DNA of 64,000 nt from Cololabis saira (lineage: Eukaryota; Chordata; Actinopteri; Beloniformes; Belonidae): NCBI RefSeq assembly GCF_033807715.1, contig NC_084599.1, positions 25,431,625-25,495,624 on the forward strand. The letters run 5' to 3'. Under the pieces are notes generated by a model. The model saw nothing but the letters and a program-made list of their open reading frames with translations. It was not told the DNA's origin and did no database searches. Positions 23,901 to 35,929 of the stretch are shown here, piece by piece (positions within the stretch are counted from its first letter, which is position 1; every line of letters begins with the position of its first letter). Position numbers and translations under genes: made by a program.

Positions 23901-24219
23901 ACCTTGCATCACGGCATCTAGGGGCCTCTATGTGCACAAAGAGCAAATTTAGTGTGTCGAGGTGGTTTAAAACACTCACTTTAGAAAAGACCATTGAGGG
24001 AAATATCAACACTGTAGAGCACAGAATTTTGTATTCAGCCTCTGGTGCCCCCATCCCATTGACAGGGTTCCTTTTCCTTTCAGTTCATTTCTCCTTTTCG
24101 CTCCATTCAAGTCCCACTTTTCTCATCTCCCAAGCTCTTCAGTTCAGGCTATTTTTCCCATACCTTGCAAAGGGGCGGTTGACAAGAATTAAGTTAGTTC
24201 TGGCCCAGCCCAGAGGTTT
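23901..24219. other. Intergenic, no gene seen
   Basis: The + strand frame spanning 23810-24400 runs from this complex sequence into the Tc1 relic and has no consistent protein signature. Confidence 0.5.
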
Positions 24220-24720
24220 TGTCTGCTCTGAGCACTGGCAGGTAACTGTGGCCTTGATGAAATGGATCATCAATCACCAACCAATTCGGTCTGTAGGTGT
24301 GGCACGGAATCTAAAGGCTGTTGCCTATAGTGAAACTGTTGGTATACTTGATATATGTGCTCTAAACAGCCAAAGATTGCAAGTGTTTTGGCCACAATAG
24401 CCAGAGGTTTGTTTGGAGGGCGTCAAAATCCCTGTACAAGCTGTTAAGCATGGAAGTTGTAGCATCAGGATCTGGGGCTGTTTTATTATCTGTGGAACTG
24501 GTAGATTGCACAAAGTGGCCCAAAAAATGAGGAAGGACAACCTGAGAATTTTCCTTTCTAACATTCAAACCATCGGTTTGACGCTACTAGTTGTTTCAAA
24601 CAGACAAACAGTCACATCAAACACACTTCAAAGCTGGAGAGGATAAATGATGCTGACACTTAACTTTTGGAATGCCATTTCCAGATTCCTGTGCCTTAAC
24701 CCACACTGTTGCAATTATAT
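24220..24720 (+). pseudogene. Tc1/mariner-like transposase remnant
   Basis: The frame at about 24413-24580 reads VKHGSCSIRIWGCFIICGTG, then RLHKV, matching the VKHGGGS.M.WGCF...GTG.LH.V block of Tc1-like transposases. About 40 bases later a PKHTSKL-like segment and an EWP segment follow in other frames. Stops and frameshifts show decay. Orientation is opposite to the relic at 17.7-18.3 kb, and it appears to be a different family member. No inverted termini were found. Confidence 0.75.
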
Positions 24721-27493
24721 GCATCCAGATTTGGATACTTTGCAGTGCAGCAGTTCTCTATCTTTATTACCTGGCAGACAGCCAATTATAATTAGAGGTA
24801 AAATAAGGAAAAGAGTTATTTTCTTTGATCAATCAGCTTTGAATTATCCAAACCACTGACCTCCCATTTGCAGACTCAATCACTGACCGCCTCATAAAAT
24901 CTTTTTTACCTTTAGACCCCAACTCTTATTCTCAAGCTCCCATTTGAAAATGACATGCACTCCCTTTAAAGGGGCTCTTTTTTTGAAAGGATTATGTTGC
25001 TGTAATTACTACTGTTTAAGGCTATATCCACACGAAGACCAAATACTAATAATTTAAACGTTCTTCGTAAAGACGGAGATGTGTCTGTAAATGCGTGCGG
25101 CCACATGTTGTAAATGACATGTCAGGCCTGGTACTGGCGCTGTGATGCTATGGCAGAAACATGCAAAAACGCATGTCCATTTGTGCAGAAATCTGTAAAC
25201 ATAGAAGTACAGGGACGTCGTGTATGACGCAAGCGTCTCAGAAAAGGCATGGAGAGCCAGTAACAACAGAGCAACATTTATGCTGTCTTCAAATCTTTCC
25301 ACTCTGAAACCTGGTTTCAAAAATTATACATTTTTCAACTGAATAAGAATTTTCTCTGGAAAGCAAAAAATAAAATAAATTATTAAAAATGTTTCGCCTC
25401 TTATACATACTGGCTCCATGTTTACAATCTCATTCTGAAGTTCTGAGGGGAAAAATGCTCCTTAAAAATAAAGTTGCCAATGATGAACTAATTATTATGG
25501 AAATTATATAGTTTGATGTCAAAATGTGCTACAATTAAAAATGTATAATTACTGTCTTCAGACCCCCTGTCACAATGAAGTGAAGGACATTATTTAAACT
25601 CTTACCAAGATCACTGTTTATCAGTCACTCTTAGTCATATATGAATTCTATTCAGTTTACTTTTTTCATGGGCGTCTAAAACCAAAACGATGACAAACAT
25701 TTCGGAAATGATTTCTCAGGATCCTTGACGATGAGGCCATGGGAACAGCTGTTGCAAAGAAACTAACACAATCATCCATGTCTAAGAGCATATGTCTGGA
25801 TTTAAGAAATGTTCTGTCTTGAGGGTTTGTCTGAGAGACAAGGCCTTCATGGTCACAACACCACCACTAGCGTTGTAGTCCCCAGGACCACATATACCCC
25901 AGACACCCTACTGTGTTGCTAGCACTTGCCCTGGAGCTCCCACTGGGCAAACTCAGCAGGGGCCATGGACGTTCAGCAGGCTCCCTGGGGGTGTGGTTGC
26001 ACTCATTTTGCACCAAACTTTTGTCTGGATATGTGTCTATGCACTCTTAAATGTAGCATGCATATGTAGGAATAAGCCTGTGCTTGGGTATCCCTGATTG
26101 AGTCTGAGTGGGATGAAGACATTTTCTACCAGATGCCTTCATTCCCAGAACTCTTAGCGGGGTGCCAGCAGGGTCCTGCTGGGCCACCACAGTAGGAACA
26201 TACATCTCGCCACAGGGAAAGGCCTTGGTCCTAATGATGGGACACATCAGTCTTCCTCTCAGCCTGGTCTGACATGCCCAAGTGTCTATGTTCATGGTGG
26301 CATATCCATGGCTAAAGAATGCATAAGGCAGGGGTGCTTTATGAAGCCCTGTGGGAACCTGTGTTCGCTCTCAGCGGTGGAGAGCATTTAAAGAAAGCTC
26401 AGCGCAGTTGGTAAAGTTTACTCGCCTGGCAGGAGGTTGCGATCTCACTTATCTGCATGTAGCTTCCCTCGTGTGTGTGGGTGCAGTTGCATAATTGTCT
26501 GGTAATATGTACTTTCCAATCAATTTACTTAAACCAAGTGATTGTGAATGTTCTTGAAATGATTTCTGGTTTCTGGCAAACTATAAATAAGTTGTCTTAA
26601 CTCTAGTGGTTGCAGCAGGGCTGAGTTTGAGGGTTTTGTAACTTTACCAAAAATACAGTCGTTCTGAGTTAAGAGGGGATAAAACAGCCTGAAGTACTGG
26701 CGTGGAGTTTTGGTTTCAGAGAGCCTCAAAACAGGCAAAACAGGGTGGCAGGTACACTTTGAAAACGCCTACGAAGGCGTCGCAGTCTTCAAGCCCTCGA
26801 ACATGGCTGTTTTTGGTATTTTAGTGATGATACCGTCGAGACTCTTCTTCCTTCCAAAAAGGATAGGAGCACATCAGAGGTCACTTTCTTCTGGCTCGCA
26901 AGCATCTCCCTCCCCCAGTTCCCTTTCAACATATCCATCACTAGGAGCTATTCACTGCTGCACATTATATAATGATAAGCATTTTACTTCTGGAGCAAAA
27001 GCACATCAGAAAATGAAGTAAACAGTGGAGCGAGATGGAGAGGCAGAGGGAAGAGCATAGACTAAAAAGACTGAGGCCCATGCGTGGCTGAGGATGACTC
27101 CAGAGGTTGTTTTTGCATGAAAGACTTTTTTCCCTCTCTCTTTCTCTTTCTTTGTCTCCATCTCTCCCTCTTTTTACTTCTTACTTGCTGTGTGGAGAAC
27201 GAATGGCGCTTTGCTTGCCTCCAGCCAGGAGGTAAAACTGAACTGTAGAGCCAGGCTGCCAAATGATGAAAGCCGCTGTTATCCAGGGATGCTCTGTGCC
27301 TGGACCGAGAGCTCAGAGCGAAAGAAAATGCTCGCTTTTCAACTTAACACTTTTTTCCTAGTACATTTCTTCTCTCCTGCTTTTTTTTGTGGTGGTGTTT
27401 TTTTTTTTTCGTCCATCATCACCATTTTTTTCTTATTTTTGTTCATGAGCGCTTGCACTGCAGCCTTAGAGCAAGAGCTTCTCATGGGAAATG
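24721..27493. other. Intergenic, no gene seen; possible transposon end near 25020
   Basis: At about 25018-25045 GGCTATATCCACACGAAGAC looks like one end of a hAT-type MITE, but a partner end is not evident. About 25730-26330 and 26700-27350 are complex, non-repetitive and could be regulatory. An RBPJ-like TGTGGGAA lies at 26350-26357. A degenerate tRNA-like SINE piece may lie at about 26400-26460. No exons were recognised. Confidence 0.4.
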
Positions 27494-27586
27494 GGTGGAT
27501 GGATGGATGGATGGATGGATGGATGGATGGATGGATGGATGGATGGATGGATGGATGGATGGATGGATGGATGGATGGATGGATGG
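27494..27586. repeat. (GGAT)n microsatellite
   Basis: About 23 perfect tetranucleotide units. It creates the Trp-Met-Asp-Gly repeats in spurious + strand frames. Confidence 0.95.
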
Positions 27587-28377
27587 CAGTTATTCATGAC
27601 ATGGTGTCATTATGCCCATCACCCTCGCCCTCCGTCCTCCCAGTGTTTGATGACACTAGCTTGAATGTTTTCATAACTTCAGAAAAATGTTTTTCTGTTT
27701 CTCAGATTTGATTACCACTTTATCCAGTGTTGATGGCTCGTGAATTTAATCTAATTTAATAACCTGGATGAATGATGTTTGTGCTGCACCTCTTTTCTCG
27801 CCTTTTGCTTTCAGAGAGGTTGATATTCAGGATTCAGAAATTGTTATTTTTGAGAGAAACGCTGGTTAAACAAAGAACTTTCCATGTTTGTTTTCCCTAA
27901 AGACTATATCTATTGTTATCTGTCCACATGCAGCTTAGAAAGGATGATTCTGCATCCTTGCTTTGAAAGTTCACTGATCAAACTAAAGGTTTACAGACAA
28001 AAACACTTGTACGGTACTAGAATTCTGCTTTTGTCGCTTTTCAGCCCCTCTTCTTGAAGTGTGGCTTGTTCATTGTTTTGATATTCCTTTGTAAGTTTTT
28101 AACTAGATATTTGAAATTGTGTTCACAACAGTTCTTCAAATAAGGATCACTTATGACCATTATAAGTGGGCACTTCCCAGTAACTTGATCAACTTTGCAA
28201 GGCAACTGGATTCTTTTGAGGGCTGACAAATCATGATCACAAGAGAAATCCTATTTCTAGCACCACAGCTCAAGATTTATGGCCAAAGCATAGTTGTCTC
28301 AGAACAGTCACTGTCTTGTACAAATGGCTGATGCTGGATAAAAGGAGGGACGCTGGTAAACAACAGTAACATCTGAG
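27587..28377. other. Intergenic, no gene seen
   Basis: AT-rich noncoding sequence with no recognisable functional or repeat signal. Confidence 0.5.
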
Positions 28378-28745
28378 GCACACGTGGGCAAAACACGGCC
28401 CGAGGGACGGATGTGACCCCAAGACCATCTTAATCTGGCCCTCCTTAAATGAAAAAGATACAACAGAGTTGCTTTAGTTGGTTGCCCTCCAACCTGTAGA
28501 GTGCTGGATCAATCCCTTGGCAGGACAGTGTAAACGTGATGACTTGATAAATCAAGTCATCAATCATCTTTCATCACATGGTGATTTTTTTCTTTTTCTT
28601 TTTTTTTTTGTAAAAACCGAATGATAGAATTAGCTGATAAACTGAGCTCAAGTTTGAATTAAATCATCTGATCTGTGGCCCCTTGTTTACTTTACCTGTG
28701 GGAATGTGGTCCCATGGGGAAAAATGTTCCCCACCATTGCTCCAA
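28378..28745. mobile_element. Possible hAT-type non-autonomous element with a tRNA-like insert
   Basis: The left end, GTGGGCAAAACACGGCCCGA, and the right end, whose reverse complement reads GGTGGGGAACATTTTTCCCC, resemble degenerate termini of hAT/Charlie-like elements (GTGGGCAA.CTACGGCCCG). The middle (about 28475-28530) has a tRNA-SINE-like segment, and an 11-bp inverted repeat TGATGACTTGA lies at 28537-28562. The termini are diverged and no target duplication is clear. Confidence 0.4.
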
Positions 28746-29019
28746 AGAATTTTGCAGAGATCCATAGGATTTTTGATCATGGTTTGAGAGTATTTTTTAT
28801 TGATAGAAGAAAAACTACACTGATGGCTGTCATATATGACCCCTTACTGCAACCACAGGTTCAGTCAGCTCGCTCCAATGTCCTCTCAGCCATGCAGAAA
28901 ACAGTGGACTGAATTCAAGTGAAAAAATGGAAGAATTGATGCAATCCACTGGATCCTAACTATGTTTCTTTCTTTTTTTTGTTTAATGAATTGCTTGATT
29001 TTATTCATTTGAACTGGAT
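28746..29019. other. Intergenic, no gene seen
   Basis: Short AT-rich spacer between two repeats. Confidence 0.5.
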
Positions 29020-29175
29020 TGAATTGGTCCCTGCAACAGAATGGTGACCTGTCGAGAGTATAACCCTGCCTTTTGCCAAAGCAAATTGAATTGAATTGAA
29101 TTGAATTGAATTGAGACCCCTGTGACCCTGCATTAGAATAGGAGGAACTAGATAATGGATGGATGGATTGAATTG
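29020..29175 (+). mobile_element. RTE-like LINE/SINE 3' end interrupted by an (ATTGA)n tract
   Basis: CCCTGCAACAGAATGGTGAC then CTGTCGAGAGTATAACCCTGCC match the first half of the common fish 3' end, and CCCCTGTGACCCTGCATTAG through ATGGATGGATGG the second. Between them is a run of six or so ATTGA units (about 29083-29113). The interruption is probably a local slippage or small insertion. Confidence 0.6.
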
Positions 29176-30740
29176 GAATGAGCCATATTGTGCAGAACGT
29201 TGATTATAATAAATTGGAGCACTGTAATTGCTTAAGGCTTGCAAGAGTAGATATGTGCACTCAATAGCTTGTTGTCATGCAGTTCAGCTGTCATTGTATA
29301 TACGTAAATATAATTAAGCATATCTTTTACTTTAAGAAAACTTGTTTCATGAAAATTTCCTGTGGGTAAATATTTCATACAAAATTACATATTATTCTGC
29401 AAGTTATCAAATCTTTTGCTCTAAAAAGTATTTTAAAGCAAAAGCAAAGGTATTTTTTTATATGTGTTCTCATTTCCTATTCCTCAAGCTCGCACACAAG
29501 CTTGGGCATTTTGAAACATGTTCACCTTCATACATACTACATACTTGATAGCATCCACATGTACTATACGGACTCCGGAAATCTGAACACAGTTCAAATC
29601 ACAACTCATTTAATTTTTAACCAAGGGTAAAAAAAAAAAAATGCTAGAACTTCATCATTATCTGGGTTGCCACGGTGATGAATCCTGTTGTCATAGATTA
29701 CAACACTTGCACTTATTTTCAAGAAAGTTCATCTCATTTGTTTTTAAGCCTCTTAAACAATCCAATAATAAAAGTATACTGGAATTGTCTCTTTTTTTTT
29801 CTTAGTTCAAGCTGAGTTCAGAAGCACTGCAAATTCTCTGCTGTTCATGACTGAATATTAAAAGATGTTGATGCAGCAACACATGAAGAATGTAAAAGGT
29901 ATCTGTAACAAATGGGATTAAACCTAGAATGTAGAGCCTTTTTTGACAAAACTGAACTAAAACTTAAAAAGGACAAAAATGTGAGTGAAACGCATAAAGT
30001 CTGAGATGTCTTCCTGCTGTCCTTCGTTTCATGTAACATCCAATTGCCCAGCAGAGTGCCCGTGTTTTTTTAAAGCAGAATGTGTACACTGTCGTTGACT
30101 TCAACCACAAACACAGAGGAATCCTTTCATTCTCAGGTCAGGCTGTGAGCGCCCTGCAAAGACTCTGGTTCCCCACTGTAATCCTGTCTCAAACAGAGGG
30201 AAAATGTGATGCAAGGTGTCGGCAACACCATCAAGATTGCATTTTTCTGTCTTTACTGTAAAGCTACTCCCTTCAAAATTCCATCCAGGGGTGTAATCCT
30301 CCATCTTACACCATTCCCTCTATTCATCACACTTCATTTTTCATCCCTGTGTGCAGAAGGGAAGGTGAGGAAACTGAAGGAAAGACTTCACTGTGTTTGT
30401 ATGAGCAACAAAGAGAATGTCGCCAGCAACGCAATCACAGAGGGGGCTCAAAGGGAGCGTGTGTCTTTATATCTGTCGATGCAGATATAGACATTTCATC
30501 CATACAGTCTGTGAGGAACGTCGTTTACAGCCTTGATTATACGTGACATTCCCTCGGTCACATTCAGCCTAGTCCACCATTTTGTTCACATGTGTACTAT
30601 AATAATTATAGGTGTGTGTGCAGCGGAAAAAGTGTGTGTATTTGTCTTTTGTGCATGCACGAGAAGGGAAAAAGCTCCAAGCGGAGGCCAGAGTACAGAT
30701 CCAAAACAAAATCAGTCTCATATGTGGAGGCTGGAAGACG
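29176..30740. other. Intergenic, no gene seen
   Basis: AT-rich, with an A-run near 29629. Around 29700-29740 (ACTTATTTTCAAGAAAGTTC) may be part of a diverged MITE. About 30050-30460 is more complex. No exons were recognised. Confidence 0.45.
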
Positions 30741-30763
30741 TGGTGGTGGTGGTGGTGGTGGTG
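30741..30763. repeat. (GGT)n microsatellite
   Basis: Seven perfect GGT units. A G-run follows at about 30804-30812. Confidence 0.9.
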
Positions 30764-33700
30764 ATAGAGGGGCAGCACCCTGTGTGTTAGCTTGTGTGTG
30801 TGTGGGGGGGGGGTATCCACCGCACTGTGTCAACGGTGAGGCCTTAAATTGGAGCCATGTTGCAGGGGATTAGGCCTTATTACAACAAATATCCATCTCA
30901 ACAACACTTTGTTTTGTTTCTCGTCTGGAGGACCAATTAAAATAATTACTTTATTTTTAACAAGTCTGCTCTTAAGAATGGGAGCTTAGTGGCTTCCAAT
31001 AAAGATTTAGTGACTTTCAATAAACTTTTGAAGAACATCATCACAATTCAATCAAATACAACATATCTTATAAACCTATTCCCAAAAGATGTGTTTTATG
31101 TTAAATCCAACTAAATAAAAAAGAAAAATGTCAGAGGTAAATTGATTCTAGAAAAGTCTTGTGTCTATTTTAAATGTCTTTTCGGCTATAACAAAGAATA
31201 ATGCCAGTGTTCTTTAAAAAAAAAAAAAATTATGAAATGTGAAGTTAATTCTGGAGCGGTGTAAATCTCATTCATCATCTTTCATTTCTATCTTTTACCC
31301 TTCTACATTGTGACTAAAGGTCAACCTGGGACAGAACTCATCCATCCAGGACAGAACCAGTTTATGTTACATTTTTCTAATACTTTTAAAACAGCTCCAG
31401 TTTTCCTTTCAGACCTATAAATTGCCCCAAGATGATTTTTATAGGTGAGTTCCTAGGGTTGCATGCAGGGAAGTTCTGACATATGTAGTGGTGGACAGTT
31501 CAAATGATGTGCTGATTGGGAAACAGGCAGCCAGTCCCCCAGCCAGCCAGCCAGCCAGCCAACCAGCAGAGGCCAAGAAGGATCACCACAGGCCTCCATG
31601 TGTAGCGGATGTTTTCCACAAGCCGTGCAGCCAGCTTGGCCACAGCTGTCCAAACCGCAAGCCTTGGGAGAAGATGAGGAGGAGGGAAGACTGGGGAAGG
31701 AGGAAGGAGGCTGAGGGGGTTAGTGGGGAGGGTGGCGGGCTTGGCAAAGGTCAGACGAGCTGAGTCGGCCGGGAGTGTGGGAACTGTCCGGGAAGGCATG
31801 TGCGAAATGCTCAGAGACTAAGTATCATCTTACAGCCAGACCGCCTGAGGGACTGGAGTGCAGCACGCCTGCATGTGTAAGTGTGTGCGTGTGCAGGCGT
31901 TCATGTCTTCTGCATACCTCTTTGCATGCGAGTGTGCATTCGCCTACAACTGGGAGGCTGCAATTCTTGGAAAAAAATGGGTGAGCATTTTGATATGAAA
32001 AGATAAGGAGGGAAGGGGAAAAGATGCACTGGAGCATGGAGACAGGAGGAAATAACTCTGATAACCCCTATTGCACACACACACACACACTCACACACAC
32101 ATACACACACAGCTGTGAACATTCCTGCTGTTGAAAAGAGTTTTAAGTGCAAGTCGTGTCAGCACTAAAGACTACGTGCAAAGGTATGTATCACATGTGT
32201 GTTTCATGATTTCAGATCATGAGCACACTCACAGTCTTAACTGGCCTGTCATAGGGAAATTAGTCCATTGCACCATTTATATTATTGTGGTTTGAGATGA
32301 TGTATCACGTGTGCTGCTAAACTGTGTGTTCTTTATAAATTGCTTTGGAGCGCCTCAGTGAGCTCCTCAAAGCTGCAGCATTCAGATTCCATCACGTTTT
32401 AGAGGAAGCCACTTTCATAGCCATGTGTGTTTGCTTGCAGCTGAGGAGCACTGATGGCTTTAATGAAACACAGACATCCTTTATTGAACTTTAGTTGCAC
32501 TCTAAGATGGGGATGTGGAGTTTCCGATCACAGACACAGACGTGGTGGCTCGCTTGGTGACCCCGGCCTGGGTTGGTCGAACGTAAGACTAACACAGCAG
32601 GCGGATGAGGTGAAGCTTGATCTTGCAGTGTAGATGCCTCAGCATGCAATCCTTATTCTATCACCATTGACCTCCCCTCCCCTCCCCGCATCCTCACACA
32701 CACAACTATCTTCCTGCTTGATATTCCATTGCAGAAAAAGTAAAAAAAAAATAGCCAAACAAACCCACAGCTCAGCTGGATAGGCTGTCACACTATGTCA
32801 ACTTTCTGTGTGTCTCTGTGTCTTTGTGTGTGTGTGCTGCTAACTCCCACCTTTGTCTTCCCTTCCTACTCCCATCTTTCACAGGACCAGGCCTTTGAAG
32901 AACCTTAATCCGGGTTATTTTCTTTCCCATGCTTGTGTCAGGTCCCAGTCTGAATTGACTGTGGAGTGCAGGCTCTAGTCTTCCATCCTCTCCTTCCTTC
33001 TCATGATTTATCCAAAGAGGATGTGGCCGATGAGCGTACATAAAGCAAGCTGAATGGTGGGTAAATATGATCTCATGGTCTCTCCTTTTATCCAAAAGGC
33101 GACACTCACTGTTGCTCAAAAAGTTTTATGTAGCCTGACATCCATTCAGGGCTTGTTGCATTCAGCCTGGTTCAATGAGAGGTCCTCAAGACTACCACAC
33201 TCACAGTGGGGCCCAGTTCATTACAGTAAATATCAGTGGCAGTTGTTACATTGTTTCCACAATGCAAGCGGATTTAGGCCACTTAAATGGCTAATTGTTT
33301 CAGGCTGTGAAACAAACATGAACACCGGTGAGCTAGAGCACATTAACTCTCCCCCTCACCTCTGAGGGAAGGAGGGAACAAGCATGTGGCCGGACGGAGG
33401 TTTCTACGCTGGGGTCTGAATGGTGAGGGCTGGCGGCGTGTGCGCTACAAATCCTGTAACGTTTGAGAGACACACACGCTCGCACGTGTACAGATCTGTC
33501 CTTTATTACTGCACTGATCGTCCCTCTTGTCTGTCTCTGAGGAAAGAATTTTTCAGTGTTACACACGAGTCATCCAGTCACGCAAAGGCCATGACTGCCA
33601 AGGTCTCTGCGGCCTCCACGAAACTGTTCGTTTTCCATTCCCAGGGGCCCTCGGAGCTCCAGCCTGTCTTGCTCCAGCCCGGCCGCGGCGCACCACGTTT

Positions 33701-35929
33701 ATGTCCTGTGTAATTGCAGACCTCAATCTGAGCAGGAGGCCAGCGTCTGTCAAAATAGCTGTGTTCCCCCTTATAGCAAGGCCTAAATCACATCAACTCC
33801 TGCAGTCTGACCACATTTCCCACAACGCCCCCCCTCCCCGGCCTGACTAGGCTGGGGGCCCCCAAGTCTGCTGGTGGGATAAAAGGGTAGCTCTCCTGCA
33901 GACCAAAAACTGTACTTACAGTCCTCTCATAAGTCAGACACAAAGTTTTGTGTAAGAAAATACTTGTTATTCCTCTGTCATACTTCTCAACCAAACGTGG
34001 GGCCCACACTTGGTCCTACACCTTGAGGATGCAGGCATGAAACAGACCCCCGTCTGTGAACTGCTGGCAGGCCTGGTGGAAATAGAAAAAGCGTGGTCCT
34101 TGTTAGCACCAGTGATGCTGGCTAGTTTGTCATCTCTTGGGAGCATGCTTGACTGCTGCTACTTCCCCTGCCAGGAGGCAGCAGTGAAACACAGGACTCA
34201 CCAAGGACTGAAGCACTTTACCGAGTCTATTACATCACTGTAAGCCCATTGTTTCATCAAAACTTAAAGCTGTGACCTCTGTCCAGATTTAGTTTTCCTG
34301 TTTTTATTTCATTCTATAAGTATTCTTACAGCATCGGCAGCTACGACAACATCAACTGATCCAGAGGTCACCCAACCCACTGACCTGCACTGACCAGGGG
34401 AGACTTGACCACATTATTCACTTGACCTCCGGCGCGTCTCTCCCCTCCCACCTTCTTTCTCTTCCCCTGTTGGGAAACGTAGGCAGATCAAGGGATGGGA
34501 GGGGTGATGGGTGGGATGGTGACAGGGGAGCACAAGGAAAAGGGAAAATTCCTGAGTGCTTAAAGCTCTTCACATCCACCCAAGAATCAGAGCATCCAGC
34601 TCACATTCTGCCCACACAAACCCAACCCCTCTGACACTCCTGGAATGCTGAAGCCCTTTTTTATTTTTTCACCAATTTAGGTAATTACCACAGCGGTCAC
34701 GGTGCTCAGAGCAGAGCCCGTGACCCTGGGCGGTGCAGAGTGACAGCCCGCGTAGCCGAGGCGGCAGTCTGCATTGTGCCGTAGAAACCAGACCTGCCGA
34801 CAAATTCATCACCGACTTTGTTGCGACCGCTCATGTTTGCCTGCCAAATGGTGTATTGTGTGGCATCGGGGATGCCCGAATTCCCATGGAGCGTGCGTCA
34901 TTCCTTGTGTTCAGTGAGAAGTGTTATGGTGGGCTTTTTGACTGTTTCTTGGTTTGTGATTCTGGCTCAGGAAGTTTGGAACAGCTCATCCTTGATTTGC
35001 TGCTCTGGCAGCTTCTAAATTCGAGGTGTGAAGATACTTAGTACCAAACACTGAGCCTAAAAAAATCGGAAAGAAAGGCTGATTTTTAAATCATACCTGA
35101 TAGATGAGCCAATATACGTACATCATATTGCCGTGCTCTTTTAGTTTTCAAAAACTTAAGACACTTTCTTGAATCTTGTGAGAATATTATCCAATCTAGA
35201 AAAGTTTTGTAAGCGTATTAGTAAGTCTGTTTGTGTGTGTGATGCAACCAATTTTTAAGCAAGTAAAAACCTCAAAACTTCTGTGAATTTGACCTGGTTT
35301 ATACCTGTTATCTTTTAATAACAACCGTACCTCTTCCAAACTTTGTACTATTAATTTAAAGCAGTAAAGTCTAAGTGGAACAAACCTGTTTGTTTTTGCC
35401 TACAGCTCTAAACTGTCATAGAAGCTGGAGTATCTGTCACATCTTTGCTGGCTCATCATGTTGACAATAAGAGTCTGATTTCTGTTTGTATTTTTACAGA
35501 CAGCTGAGGTCTTGTTTTTATTTCTTTTCTTTTTTTTTCTTTTTAAAATATCCAACAAAGAGTAGCTCATATGTTGATCACCCAGGGAGACCTAATACAA
35601 TGTACAATGTATAATAATTATTCTTGTGTCTATGTTTAGAGGGATCTTCAGGTTTTAAAATGAATGGGATTTGATGTACAAGTGGATGCTGCAAAATGAA
35701 AAAAAAAGAGGAAAGAAAAAAAACTGTCACAGTAAGGGACATTTGTACTCCAGTCCAAAGACTCCCAGCTGGAAGTGTAGTACCTTGGAAGTCCTCACCC
35801 AGGGGGATAGAGATACAGATCAATTCCTATTGTGAGGAAAATGATGAATGCAATAAACAAAATAATGCCCCCTTGCCAAGCATCAGTAAGCAATGACCTA
35901 AGAGTGAAAATATGTTGATTGATCAGACT
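30764..35929. other. Intergenic, no gene seen; scattered complex stretches
   Basis: Contains a short (CAGC)n tract (about 31539-31561), a CA-rich tract (32074-32112), and RBPJ-like motifs at 31776-31783 and 33817-33824. Complex stretches at about 31440-31840, 33050-33330, 33400-33850 and 34000-34250 may be regulatory. About 35140-35230 may hold a diverged MITE. Multiple overlapping open frames occur in GC-rich parts without domain signatures. Confidence 0.4.

Noticed and set aside
23810..24400. 196-codon + strand ORF
   Set aside because: It runs from unrelated noncoding sequence into the Tc1 relic in a frame that is not the transposase frame; no domain.
27190..27711. 173-codon ORF with Trp-Met-Asp-Gly repeats
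   Set aside because: The repeat part is translation of the (GGAT)n microsatellite, and the rest has no homology signal.
28470..28530. tRNA-like sequence considered as a tRNA gene
   Set aside because: No complete cloverleaf or intact A and B boxes; more like a degenerate SINE head.
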